From the NCBI RefSeq assembly GCF_012999535.1, contig NZ_JABBWV010000001.1, positions 248,001 to 312,000 of the forward strand: 64,000 bases of DNA, written 5' to 3'. Source of the stretch: Microbispora sp. H11081 (GTDB lineage Bacteria; Actinomycetota; Actinomycetes; Streptosporangiales; Streptosporangiaceae). The notes below the pieces were generated by a model. The model made no database searches. It was not told the origin of the DNA and saw only the letters and a program-made list of their open reading frames with translations. The translations under genes were made by a program, and so were the position numbers. Shown here piece after piece: positions 36,201 through 43,672 of this stretch; positions within the stretch are counted from its first letter, which is position 1, and each line of letters starts with the position of its first letter.

Positions 36201-36755
36201 CTCTACACCTGCAGGCGGGGCCAGGGCCGGGTGGCGGAGCTGGCCGACCGGCTCGTGTCCCGCGCCCACGACGCCGACATGGTGCCGCTGCGGCCCGTCG
36301 CCGTGCTCGCCGCCCTCGACGCCGGGGACACGGCTCTCGCCCGCAGGCTCGTCGAGCGGTGGGGCACTCGGATCCCCCAGGACTGGACCGCCGAGTTCCT
36401 CACCGTCGTGTGGGGCCACGTCGCCGCCCGGCTCGGCACGCCCGACCCCGCCGCCCTGCTCCGGACGCTCTCGCCGTACGCGGGGCGGCTCGTGGTGAGC
36501 GGCATGGGCGGCGCCGGATGGGGATCGGCGCACCTGGTCCTGGCCGAGCTGGCGGCCGCGACCGGCGAGCGAGGGCGGGCCAGGGACCACGCGCGGCGGG
36601 CGCACGAGGTCCACGTCCGGCTCGGCCTCGCTCACTGGGCGCGCGAGAGCGCGCGCCTCCTCGCCGGTCTGGAGCGAGCCGGTCTGGAGCGAGCCGGTCT
36701 GGAGCGAGCCGGTCCGGAGCGAGCCGGTCCGGAGCGAGGCGAGCCGGGCGGATGA
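33222..36755 (+). CDS. AfsR/SARP-type BTAD and AAA ATPase regulator, copy 1
   Basis: A 1177-residue transcriptional regulator. Residues 1-95 form an OmpR-like winged helix (FGPIEVIDPAGRVIDLGTPKQRAVLAMLA ... VSLDRLVDELW). The BTAD helical domain spans about 100-250. A Pro/Ala-rich linker follows, then an AAA ATPase with Walker A SGEAGIGKTSLAE (about 327) and Walker B LVVLDDLHWADAAS (about 457). The C-terminal half is helical-repeat-like. It ends in a repeat tail (GLERA three times, GPERA, GPER) encoded by a 15-bp minisatellite that its paralogue lacks. It is divergent from the FAD oxidoreductase, its likely target. The ligand that triggers ATP binding is unknown. Confidence 0.88.
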   Translation: MEFRLFGPIEVIDPAGRVIDLGTPKQRAVLAMLALEPGRVVSLDRLVDELWSGEAPSSATGTLQAYISQLRRALEPERPPRTPPKTLLTRDPGYLLAVAPGQVDLVRFAALAEDGRRSLAREPAAAADLLRRALETWRGEPLAEFAAYEFARPVVARLTELRASATEDWFEARLATGEGGSCVPGLETAVAGQPYRERSWALLVRALYRAGRQADALAALRRVRTLLAEELGLEPGPELRRLEQAVLDQAPGLDAPPVAAEHGTGGAPGAPVGRRAPDAAGETPAARPEAPRTSHAGGLIARREQFQRAAERLAWARRGRGGVLLVSGEAGIGKTSLAEAVADEASALGMAVARGRCAEDTGAPAFWPWLQVLRDLAPPEAGPYRTASYAGGAGGGQEVARALAALSGAAEPETADAGQGLGLTAPGPVADGRAGLGAALFALHERVTRTLVAAGPALVVLDDLHWADAASLRLLAFAAGELHRAPVLVLATMRPEPGDEPDQLRETLAALARERGAERLTLPPFAREDVAAYLAGRDLPDARLASVLFERTGGNPFYLGELVRLLDSEHRLDAASAGVPEGVREVIGRRVARLPEETRALLGAAAVLGREVSLDVLEAACGAPAEEVMALLEPAVATGLLTEVPDGFDYRFSHALVRDALYTDLGRVRRARLHLRTGEALETLAGIEPSVLAHHFGMAARAGGAAKAVEYAVRAARQATAQCAYDEAVDWWGRALTALGPADAARRCGLLVRHGEALRAVGDVDRARSVLEEAIALAARIGERATLIEAVTVFGGLSVWNWRHYGVVDEEMVALLEGLLAEPAAGDAERATLLGTLGLELYYSPRRPEGERLAADGVRLARRVGDPRLLARSLNNYLMAAWVPEREEERRQAVEEMLALPLDASAEAVARIFRMAGLLRAGELDEWDRDLARCRRLVELVRRPELTGMAGIAEAAGRTLRGDWAEAERLAAEFTALIEGFSMWGLDYPGLITLYTCRRGQGRVAELADRLVSRAHDADMVPLRPVAVLAALDAGDTALARRLVERWGTRIPQDWTAEFLTVVWGHVAARLGTPDPAALLRTLSPYAGRLVVSGMGGAGWGSAHLVLAELAAATGERGRARDHARRAHEVHVRLGLAHWARESARLLAGLERAGLERAGLERAGPERAGPERGEPGG
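36666..36740 (+). repeat. 15-bp minisatellite at the end of regulator copy 1
   Basis: Five consecutive 15-bp units (GGTCTGGAGCGAGCC three times, then GGTCCGGAGCGAGCC and a variant) start at 36666, 36681, 36696, 36711 and 36726. They encode the C-terminal tail and lie 22 bp before the next module. Confidence 0.92.
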
Positions 36756-36762
36756 GCCGCCG

Positions 36763-38127
36763 TCACCCGAGGACGGGGTGGTTTCCGAGGATCACGCCGT
36801 GCGGGTCACGGCGGCGCTTGACCTCGCGCAGGCGGGCCAGGACCTCGGCGGGGAAGGCGGACGATGCCGGCTCCCCGTGGCCGAGGAAGGTGAGGGGCGT
36901 GCGACCGCTCGCCACTCCCGCAACCGCGTCCGCGACGGCCGCCTGCCGCCGCAGGATCGCCTCCTCCGCGCCGGGCCCGGCGAGCACGCCGAGCGTGCTC
37001 AGCAGGTACGGCTCCGCGATGTGCCCGCAGGCTCCGCCCTTCTCGTCCACCTGGGCGAGCGCCCCGCCGAGGTGGCGGATCTGCACGTAGGCGAGCGGCG
37101 CGACGCTGCCCGGACCGGCGGCGGCCAGCAGCGCCGCCGCGTCGGCGTCGCCGAGCCCGGTGAGCAGCTCGGAACGCAGCAGCGCGGGCGTCGGATCGGT
37201 CGGCTCCGCGCAGATGTCCGCCAGCTTCGCCACCGGCATCGGGCCGCGCGTGTCGAAGAGGGGCCCGGTGATCCCGTCGAACCGGTGCAGCAACGCCCGC
37301 GCCTCGTCCGGGTCGCCCAGGTAGGTGACGTCGATCGTCACGGCGGACAGCCCCCGCAGCGGCTCGGGCAACTCGGGCAGCGGCGGGAACCACAGCAGGT
37401 GGAACCAGACCGTCAGTTCCTCCGGCGCCTCGGCCGTGGTGGCGCGGAAGGCCTCCAGCACCTCGGCGGCCCGCGCGGCCGGCCACAGGATCCGCCCGCC
37501 GTACAGCACCGGCGCCGGGTGCAGGTCGATCTCCATCGCGGTCACCACCGCGAAGTCGCCGCCGCCGCCGCGCAGCGCCCAGAACAGCTCGGGGTCGGTG
37601 CCCGCCGTGACCGTGGCGTGCTCGCCGGAGGCGTCCACGATCTCGAACGCGCGCACGCCGCCGGCGGCGAAGCCGTACTTGCGCCCGAACCAGCTCAGGC
37701 CCCCGCCCAGGGTGAACCCGGTGGCGCTGACGGCCCCCGTGCTGCCCGCGAGAGGGGTCAGCCCGTGCTCACCCGCCGCCGCGAGCACCTCGCCCCATGA
37801 GACACCGGCCTCCACCCGGGCCACCCGCTCCGCGGGCCGCACGGTCAGGCCGCGCAACGCGCCCGTGCGCAGCAGGATCGCGTCGTCGAAGGCCGCGGGG
37901 GCGTGCCCGTTCGGCTGGGTGGCGACGCGCAGCCCGGCGAGGCCCGCGTAGCCGACCACGGCCGCGACGTCGTGCGCGTCCCGCGCCTCGACGACCGCCG
38001 CGACCCGCTGGTCGACGGACAGGTCCCAGGGGCGCCTGCTCTCGTCGAAGCCCTCGTCGCCGCGCACCAGCACCCGGCCGCGTGCCACCCGGCGCAGATC
38101 GGCGCCGAGCGCCTCGGTGTGGTCCAT
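36763..38127 (-). CDS. FAD-binding (berberine bridge-type) oxidoreductase, copy 2
   Basis: A 454-residue paralogue of the gene at 31719-33071, with the same order of blocks: QPNGHAPAAF (His 75 for FAD), SATGFTLGGGLSWFGRKYG, DPELFWALRGGGGDFAVVTAMEIDLHPAPVLYGGRILWPA, LADICAEPTDPT, and the ending KRRRDPHGVILGNHPV. The start at 38127 has GGAGGGAAGAG directly upstream; the frame is open 45 codons further but without family resemblance. It is divergent from regulator copy 2 (169-bp gap). Its stop lies only 7 bp from the stop of regulator copy 1. Confidence 0.85.
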   Translation of the reverse strand: MDHTEALGADLRRVARGRVLVRGDEGFDESRRPWDLSVDQRVAAVVEARDAHDVAAVVGYAGLAGLRVATQPNGHAPAAFDDAILLRTGALRGLTVRPAERVARVEAGVSWGEVLAAAGEHGLTPLAGSTGAVSATGFTLGGGLSWFGRKYGFAAGGVRAFEIVDASGEHATVTAGTDPELFWALRGGGGDFAVVTAMEIDLHPAPVLYGGRILWPAARAAEVLEAFRATTAEAPEELTVWFHLLWFPPLPELPEPLRGLSAVTIDVTYLGDPDEARALLHRFDGITGPLFDTRGPMPVAKLADICAEPTDPTPALLRSELLTGLGDADAAALLAAAGPGSVAPLAYVQIRHLGGALAQVDEKGGACGHIAEPYLLSTLGVLAGPGAEEAILRRQAAVADAVAGVASGRTPLTFLGHGEPASSAFPAEVLARLREVKRRRDPHGVILGNHPVLG

Positions 38128-38215
38128 CTCTTCCCTCCATGTGGTCTGTTTCCACGTGCGGGACCACCGTGGACGACGGGGATAGGAGCGGGCATGGGCG
38201 TGGCTTGGAAGACCG

Positions 38216-38244
38216 TCCAAGTCGCCGCCAAGTGGACCGTTCCG
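38216..38244 (+). promoter_or_regulatory. 11-bp-spaced direct repeats (SARP-type operator), module 2
   Basis: TCCAAGT at 38216 and GCCAAGT at 38227 are direct repeats 11 bp apart, with a weaker third position at 38238. TACGCT at 38264-38269 is the same -10-like hexamer as in module 1 and stands at a similar distance from the regulator start codon. The heptamer sequence differs from module 1, which would let the two regulators discriminate. Confidence 0.45.
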
Positions 38245-38296
38245 GTAGGGGTCCTCCCGCATCTACGCTTGCCGCAGCGATTAGAGGGGTTTGGTC

Positions 38297-41200
38297 ATGA
38301 ACTCGCTGTCCTTCCGGCTGCTCGGCCCTTTCGAGGTGACCGGCGGCGACGGCCGCGTCATCGACATAGGCCCGCGCAAGCAGCGTGCCGTGCTCGCCGT
38401 CCTCGCCCTGGAACCCGGCAGGATCGTCTCCCTCGACCGGCTGATCGACGAGCTGTGGGCGGACGAGCCGCCCTCCAGCGCCACCGCGACGCTGCAGTCG
38501 TACGTCTCCAACCTCCGCAAGGTGCTGGAGCCGGGACGCCGGCCGCGCACGCCCCCCGCCGTGCTGCTCACGCGCGAGCCCGGCTACCTGCTGTCCGTCG
38601 CGCCCGGCCAGGTCGACCTCGCACGCTTCGTCTCCTGGGTGGAGGACGGCCGCAGGGCGCTCGCCCGGCGCGACTACGCCGCGGTGCGCGGGTCGGTCGA
38701 CCGGGCGCTCGCGACGTGGCGGGGCGAGCCGCTGGCCGAGTTCGCGGCCTACGAGTTCGCCCAGCCGGTCATCGCCCGTCTCGGGGAGCTGCGGGCGGTG
38801 GCGGTCGAGGACCGGTTCGAGGCCAGGCTCGCCCTGGGCGAGGGGCCCTCCTGCGTGGCCGACCTGGAGCGGCTGGTGGAGGCGCACCCCTACCGCGAAC
38901 GGCTGTGGAGTCTGCTCGTCCTGGCCCTCTACCGGTCGGGCAGGCAGACCGACGCGCTCGGCGCGCTGCGCCGGGTGCGCGCGCTGCTCGACGAGGAGAT
39001 GGGCCTGCAGCCCGGCCCCGAGCTGCGGCGGCTGGAGCAGGCGGTGCTCGAGCAGTCGCCGTCCCTGGACGCGCCCGTGCCCCTGTCCTCGCCCGAGCCG
39101 CCATCCGAACCACCGTCCGAGCCTGCGCCCCTGTCCGGGCCCGCACGACTGCCCGAGCCTGCGTCGTTGTCCGGGCCGGCGCCCCTGGACACGCCCGCCG
39201 GGCCGCAGTCGCCGTCCGAGGCGCTCATCGCGCGCCGGCGCGAGCTCGCCCGCCTCGGCGACCGGCTCGGCGCCGTACGCCGCGGGCGCGGCGGCGTGCT
39301 GCTGGTGACGGGCGAGCCGGGGATCGGCAAGACCAGGCTGGCCAGGCTCGCCGCGGAGGAGGCCGAGGCGCGCGGCGTCACGGTCGTCTGGGGCCGCTGC
39401 GTGGAGGCCGAGGCGGCCCCGCCGTTCTGGCCCTGGCTGCAGGCGCTGCGCGAGCTGGGGGAGCGGGGCAGGGCCGCGGCGCGGCTGCTCGCGGGTGAGG
39501 GCGGCGCCGCCGCCGACCCCGAGGCCGCGCTCTTCGAGCTGTACGAGGGCGTGCTGGCCGCGCTCGCCTGGTCGGGCACGCCGACAATGGTGGTGCTCGA
39601 CGACCTCCACGCCGCGGACGCCGCCTCGCTGCGGCTGCTCGCCTTCCTCGCGGACGAGCTGCACCGCAGGCCCGTGCTGGTGCTGGCCACCGTACGGCCG
39701 GAGCCGGGCAGGGAGCCCGAGCGGCTGCGCGACACCCTCGCCGCCCTCGCCCGCGAGCCCGGCACCGAGCGCCTCACCCTCGCGCCGTTCACCGCGGAGG
39801 AGGTCGGCGCGTTCCTGCGGCGGCACGGCTTGACCGACCCGGCGCTCGCCGGGGTGCTCTACCGGCGCACCGGCGGCAACCCCTTCTATCTCGGCGAACT
39901 GCTGCGGCTGCTGGGCAGCGAGAACCGGCTCGACGCCGCGTCACTGGGTGTGCCGGAAGGCGTCCTGGAGGTCATCGAGCGGAGGGTCGCGCGGCTGCCC
40001 GACGCCACCAGGGACCTGCTGCGCCGCGCCGCGGTGCTGGGCCGCGATGTCAGCATCGACGTGCTGGAGGCGCTCACGGAGACCCACGCGGAGGAGGTGA
40101 TGTCGCTGCTGGAGCCCGCCGTCGCCGTCGGCGTCCTCGCCGAGACGCCGGGAGGCTTCGACTACCGCTTCTCGCACGCGCTGGTGCGCGACGCGCTCTA
40201 CGCCGGGCTCGGCCGCCTGGAGAAGGCCAGGCTCCACCTGAGCGTGGCGGAGGCCCTGGAGTCCCTGCCGGCGGTGCCGCCCGGCGGCCACGGGGCGGCA
40301 CGCCTGCCCGTCCTCGCCCACCACTTCGCGATGGCCGCGCGGGTCGGGGGAGCGGACAAGGCGGTCGGCTACGCCGCCGCGGCGGCCAGGCAGGCCACGG
40401 CGCAGCGCGCGTACGACGAGGCGGTCGAGCTGTGGGACAAGGCGCTGCTCGCCCTCGGCGCGCGCGACCCGGCCAGGCGCTGCCGTCTGCTGGTCGAACT
40501 GGGCCGGTCGCTGCGCGTCATCGGGGACGCACTGCGGGCACAGGCGGTGCTCGAGGAGGCCATCGCGCTGGCGGAGAACATCGGGGATCGGGAGTCCCTG
40601 GTGGAGGCCGTGACGGTGTTCGGCACCCTCAGCGTCTGGAACTGGCGGTCGTACGGGGTGGTCGACGACCACACGGTCGCCCTGCTCGAGAAGCTGCTGG
40701 CGGGCCCGCTGGACGACGCCCACCGGGCGGCGCTGCTCGGCACTCTCGGCATCGAGCTCAACTACGGGCCGCGCCGGGCCGAGGGCGAGGCGATGGTGGT
40801 CGAGGCCCTGGAGATCGCCCGGAGGATAGGCGACCCCGCCCTGCTCCTCCAGGTGCTCAACAACTACATGATCGCGTCCTGGGTGCCGGAGCGTGAGGAG
40901 GAGCGACTTCGCGCCGCCGAGGAGATGCTCGCGGTGCCCGATCTTCCCGCCGCGGCCGAGATCGTGGCACGGGTACGCCGGATGTCCTGCCTGTTCAGGG
41001 CGGGGGAGCTGGCCGAGTGGGACCGGGATCTGGCCCGCGCCGAGCATCTGCTTCAGGAGGTCAGAAGCTCTGAGCTGACGGCCATGGTCCGCATCGCCAA
41101 GGCCGCGCGGCTGACCCTGGAGGGCCGCTGGGACGAGGTCGAGGACCTCGCCCGCGAGCTCGGCGAGGTCTTCGGCGACAGCAGCATGTGGGGCCTCGGC

Positions 41201-41698
41201 GTCGTACGGCCGACCATGCTCTACACCTGCAGGCGGGGGCAGGGCAGGGTCGCGGAGATTCTCGACGAGGTCGTCACGGTGGCGTCGCAGCCGCACAACG
41301 ACCCGCTGCGTCCCATAGCCGTGCTCGCGGCTCTCGACGTGGGAGATCGCGAACTGGCCGAGGACCTGGTCGCCCGATGGGGCACGGTGATCCCCGACGA
41401 CTGGTCGGGGGAGTTCGTCGCCGTCGTCTGGTCGCACGTGGCGGCTCAGCTCGGCGTCCCCGATCCCGCGGGCCTGTACGACAGGCTGGCGCCGTACGCG
41501 GACCGGCTGGCCCTGCACGGCCACGGCACGGCCGGCTGGGGCTCCATCCACCAGGCCCTGGCGCTGCTGGCGCAGGCGATGGGCGACAGGGAACTGGCCC
41601 TGCGCCACGCGCGGCGGGCGCACGAGGCGCACGTCCGGCTCGGCCTGGATCACTGGGCGGGCGAGAGCGCGCGGCTGGTGGCCCGGCTCGGCACATAA
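38297..41698 (+). CDS. AfsR/SARP-type BTAD and AAA ATPase regulator, copy 2
   Basis: An 1133-residue paralogue of the regulator at 33222-36755. Winged helix FRLLGPFEVTGGDGRVIDIGPRKQRAVLAVLAL, BTAD domain to about 250, then a linker with repeated Pro-Glu/Ser steps (PEPPSEPPSEPAP) that differs from copy 1. Walker A is TGEPGIGKTRLA (about 339) and Walker B is MVVLDDLHAADAAS (about 431); the Trp of copy 1 after LDDLH is Ala here. The helical C-terminal half matches copy 1 closely (FGTLSVWNWRSYGVVDDHTVALLEKLL against FGGLSVWNWRHYGVVDEEMVALLEGLL). ATG 38297 has GAGGGG upstream. It lacks the minisatellite tail. Confidence 0.88.
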   Translation: MNSLSFRLLGPFEVTGGDGRVIDIGPRKQRAVLAVLALEPGRIVSLDRLIDELWADEPPSSATATLQSYVSNLRKVLEPGRRPRTPPAVLLTREPGYLLSVAPGQVDLARFVSWVEDGRRALARRDYAAVRGSVDRALATWRGEPLAEFAAYEFAQPVIARLGELRAVAVEDRFEARLALGEGPSCVADLERLVEAHPYRERLWSLLVLALYRSGRQTDALGALRRVRALLDEEMGLQPGPELRRLEQAVLEQSPSLDAPVPLSSPEPPSEPPSEPAPLSGPARLPEPASLSGPAPLDTPAGPQSPSEALIARRRELARLGDRLGAVRRGRGGVLLVTGEPGIGKTRLARLAAEEAEARGVTVVWGRCVEAEAAPPFWPWLQALRELGERGRAAARLLAGEGGAAADPEAALFELYEGVLAALAWSGTPTMVVLDDLHAADAASLRLLAFLADELHRRPVLVLATVRPEPGREPERLRDTLAALAREPGTERLTLAPFTAEEVGAFLRRHGLTDPALAGVLYRRTGGNPFYLGELLRLLGSENRLDAASLGVPEGVLEVIERRVARLPDATRDLLRRAAVLGRDVSIDVLEALTETHAEEVMSLLEPAVAVGVLAETPGGFDYRFSHALVRDALYAGLGRLEKARLHLSVAEALESLPAVPPGGHGAARLPVLAHHFAMAARVGGADKAVGYAAAAARQATAQRAYDEAVELWDKALLALGARDPARRCRLLVELGRSLRVIGDALRAQAVLEEAIALAENIGDRESLVEAVTVFGTLSVWNWRSYGVVDDHTVALLEKLLAGPLDDAHRAALLGTLGIELNYGPRRAEGEAMVVEALEIARRIGDPALLLQVLNNYMIASWVPEREEERLRAAEEMLAVPDLPAAAEIVARVRRMSCLFRAGELAEWDRDLARAEHLLQEVRSSELTAMVRIAKAARLTLEGRWDEVEDLARELGEVFGDSSMWGLGVVRPTMLYTCRRGQGRVAEILDEVVTVASQPHNDPLRPIAVLAALDVGDRELAEDLVARWGTVIPDDWSGEFVAVVWSHVAAQLGVPDPAGLYDRLAPYADRLALHGHGTAGWGSIHQALALLAQAMGDRELALRHARRAHEAHVRLGLDHWAGESARLVARLGT

Positions 41699-41804
41699 GT
41701 CGCCACATAAGGAAGTGCGTCACTTGCCGGGTCGTGTCACCATCGACTGGAGGTGCTCCGGGCCGGGAAGGGATCGGGGTGCCGGACTGTTCTGTCTAGT
41801 AGAG

Positions 41805-43217
41805 ATGACATATATGCGAAACGAGCCCGAAGACCTCGCCGTGGGCGATTACGAACTGGAAGAGCGCCAGGCGCTCCGCCGCGTAGCGGGTCTGTCGACA
41901 GAGCTCGAAGACATCACCGAAGTCGAATACCGGCAGCTCCGGCTGGAGCGCGTCGTCCTGGTGGGCGTCTGGGCGGGCGGCACGGCCCTCGACGCGGACA
42001 ACTCGCTGCAGGAGCTCAAGCTCCTGGCCGAGACCGCCGGCTCCCAGGTGCTGGAGGGTCTCATCCAGCGCCGTGACCGGCCCGACCCCGCCACCTACAT
42101 CGGATCGGGCAAGGCGGTCGAGCTGCGCGACATCGTGGCCGCCGAAGGCGCCGACACCGTCATCTGCGACGGCGAGCTGACCCCCGGCCAGCTCCGCCAG
42201 CTCGAAGAGATCGTGAAGGTCAAGGTCATCGACCGGACCGCGCTGATCCTCGACATCTTCGCGCAGCACGCCAAGAGCCGCGAGGGCAAGGCGCAGGTCG
42301 AGCTGGCGCAGCTGCAGTACCTGCTGCCGCGCCTGCGAGGCTGGGGTGGCAACCTGTCGCGCCAGGTCGGCGGTCGCGCCGCGGGCGGCGTCGGCATCGG
42401 TGGCCGCGGCCCCGGTGAGACCAAGATCGAGCTGGACCGGCGGCGGATCCGCGAGCGGATGGCCAAGCTGCGGCGGCAGATCAAGGAGATGTCGACCGCC
42501 CGGCAGACCATGCGCCACCGCAGGCAGGCCCGCGAGGTGCCCAGCGTGGCGATCGCCGGATACACCAACGCCGGCAAGTCATCGCTGCTCAACCGGCTGA
42601 CCGGCGCCGGCGTGCTGGTCGAGGACGCGTTGTTCGCGACCCTCGATCCCACCGTGCGCAAGACGCGCACGCCGGATGGCCGCCTGTTCACGCTGGCCGA
42701 CACGGTCGGATTCGTACGGCACCTGCCCCACCAGCTCGTCGAGGCGTTCCGCTCGACGCTGGAGGAGGTGGCCGACGCCGACCTGATCCTCCACGTGGTG
42801 GACGGGTCGCACCCCGATCCGGAGTCGCAGATCGCGGCCGTCCGCGACGTGCTGTCCGACATCGAGGGCGCGCGGGACATCCCGGAGATCGTGGTCGTCA
42901 ACAAGGCCGACGCCGCAGACCCGGTCGTGCTGACGCGGCTGACGATGAAGGAACGGCACAGCGTCGTCGTCTCCGCCCGCACCGGGTCCGGGATCGGCGA
43001 GCTGATGGCGATGATCGAGCGCGAGCTTCCCCGCCTCGACCACGAGGTCAGGATGCTGGTGCCGTACGACAGGGGCGACCTGATCGCGCGGGCGCACAGC
43101 GAGGGCGAGGTGCTGTCGCTGGAGCACACCGGTGACGGCACGATCCTGCACGCCCGGGTCTTCGCCGACCTGTTCGCGGAGCTGGACCGGGTGGCCAAGC
43201 CGGTCGAGACCGTCTGA
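41805..43217 (+). CDS. hflX: GTPase HflX
   Basis: Ribosome-associated GTPase that splits stalled or hibernating 70S ribosomes. The HflX N-terminal domain includes PDPATYIGSGKAVELRDIV and the Gly-rich loop LRGWGGNLSRQVGGRAAGGVGIGGRGPGETK. The G domain has G1 GYTNAGKSSLLN, G3 DTVGFVRHLP and G4 NKAD. The start is uncertain: ATG 41805 or ATG 41814; an open frame upstream to 41715 does not look coding. In related genomes I recall hflX close to dapF, whereas here 31 kb of accessory genes separates them. A hairpin follows the stop. Confidence 0.93.
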   Translation: MTYMRNEPEDLAVGDYELEERQALRRVAGLSTELEDITEVEYRQLRLERVVLVGVWAGGTALDADNSLQELKLLAETAGSQVLEGLIQRRDRPDPATYIGSGKAVELRDIVAAEGADTVICDGELTPGQLRQLEEIVKVKVIDRTALILDIFAQHAKSREGKAQVELAQLQYLLPRLRGWGGNLSRQVGGRAAGGVGIGGRGPGETKIELDRRRIRERMAKLRRQIKEMSTARQTMRHRRQAREVPSVAIAGYTNAGKSSLLNRLTGAGVLVEDALFATLDPTVRKTRTPDGRLFTLADTVGFVRHLPHQLVEAFRSTLEEVADADLILHVVDGSHPDPESQIAAVRDVLSDIEGARDIPEIVVVNKADAADPVVLTRLTMKERHSVVVSARTGSGIGELMAMIERELPRLDHEVRMLVPYDRGDLIARAHSEGEVLSLEHTGDGTILHARVFADLFAELDRVAKPVETV

Positions 43218-43230
43218 CTCCCGCTGTGGG

Positions 43231-43259
43231 CGGGCCACCTTCCGCGTGTCGGTGGCCCG
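43231..43259. terminator. Hairpin after hflX
   Basis: CGGGCCACC and GGTGGCCCG form a perfect 9-bp stem with an 11-nt loop, 13 bp after the hflX stop. The gene-free stretch 43218-43579 otherwise holds an open frame with a ribosome-like AAGGA before ATG 43295 (46 codons), which I do not regard as supported, and no clear promoter. Confidence 0.6.
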
Positions 43260-43579
43260 TCAAGCGTGGCCCTTGCTACGATAAGGAAAGCCTAATGGGA
43301 CCTTATTGTGTGGGTAACAACATGACTCCAGGCAGTGTGGTCACCCTCTCCCAGGCGTTCGCGGCTCCCGGGCCGACGTCGCCGATCTCGGTCTCGGCGC
43401 TGCGTGTGACGACAGATACGCGGCGATCCCCATGAGACCGCCGTGTGTTTCCAGCCCAAGCCTGTACATCCAGCCCACCCGTGAAATACCGTAACTGAAC
43501 TGAATCGCCCGGGTTCGAGATCCCGGCGGTAGGGTCATCGCACAACATCGGTGCGCGCGATGAGGCAGGAGACCCCCCA

Positions 43580-43672
43580 ATGACGTCCGGACGCGAAGCG
43601 GACCCGGCGGGCCAGGCGCCCGCAGACGGGGGCCGTTCGCCGTCCGCGGGTGTTCGGCAGGTGCCCGGATGA
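43580..43672 (+). CDS. Small 30-codon ORF coupled to hutI (possible leader peptide)
   Basis: ATG 43580 is preceded by AGGCAGGAG at an 8-nt spacing, the best ribosome site in the region. The 30-residue product starts MTSGREADPAGQAPADGG and ends SPSAGVRQVPG. Its TGA overlaps the hutI ATG (ATGA), an arrangement that usually means translational coupling. hutI itself has no other ribosome site. The peptide has no recognisable domain, so its translation rather than its product may matter. It could also be a remnant of a longer upstream gene. Confidence 0.4.
   Translation: MTSGREADPAGQAPADGGRSPSAGVRQVPG

Noticed and set aside
33189-36635. Open reading frame of 1148 codons antisense to regulator copy 1
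   Set aside because: It mirrors the real gene in a high-GC codon frame, has no recognisable motif, and is full of Arg/Gly/Pro low-complexity sequence. The same holds for long antisense frames over 10292-12697, 13060-16197 and 27766-31005.
10183-41804. Prophage or integrative element as origin of the accessory block
   Set aside because: No integrase, transposase, phage structural gene, tRNA target or direct-repeat ends are visible.
43284-43302. Partial match to a DtxR/IdeR iron box (TTAGG on the minus strand)
   Set aside because: Only about 11 of 19 positions match and no iron-related gene follows.
43295-43435. 46-codon frame with AAGGA upstream after hflX
   Set aside because: The product has no family resemblance, and the possible -10 element sits too close to allow this ribosome site in the transcript. 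Nothing else supports translation.
43509-43532. GGGTTCGAGATCCC resembling the T-arm of a tRNA, possibly a tRNA remnant or att site
   Set aside because: The stem does not pair properly with a 7-nt loop, there is no acceptor stem, anticodon arm or CCA end, and no integrase is nearby.
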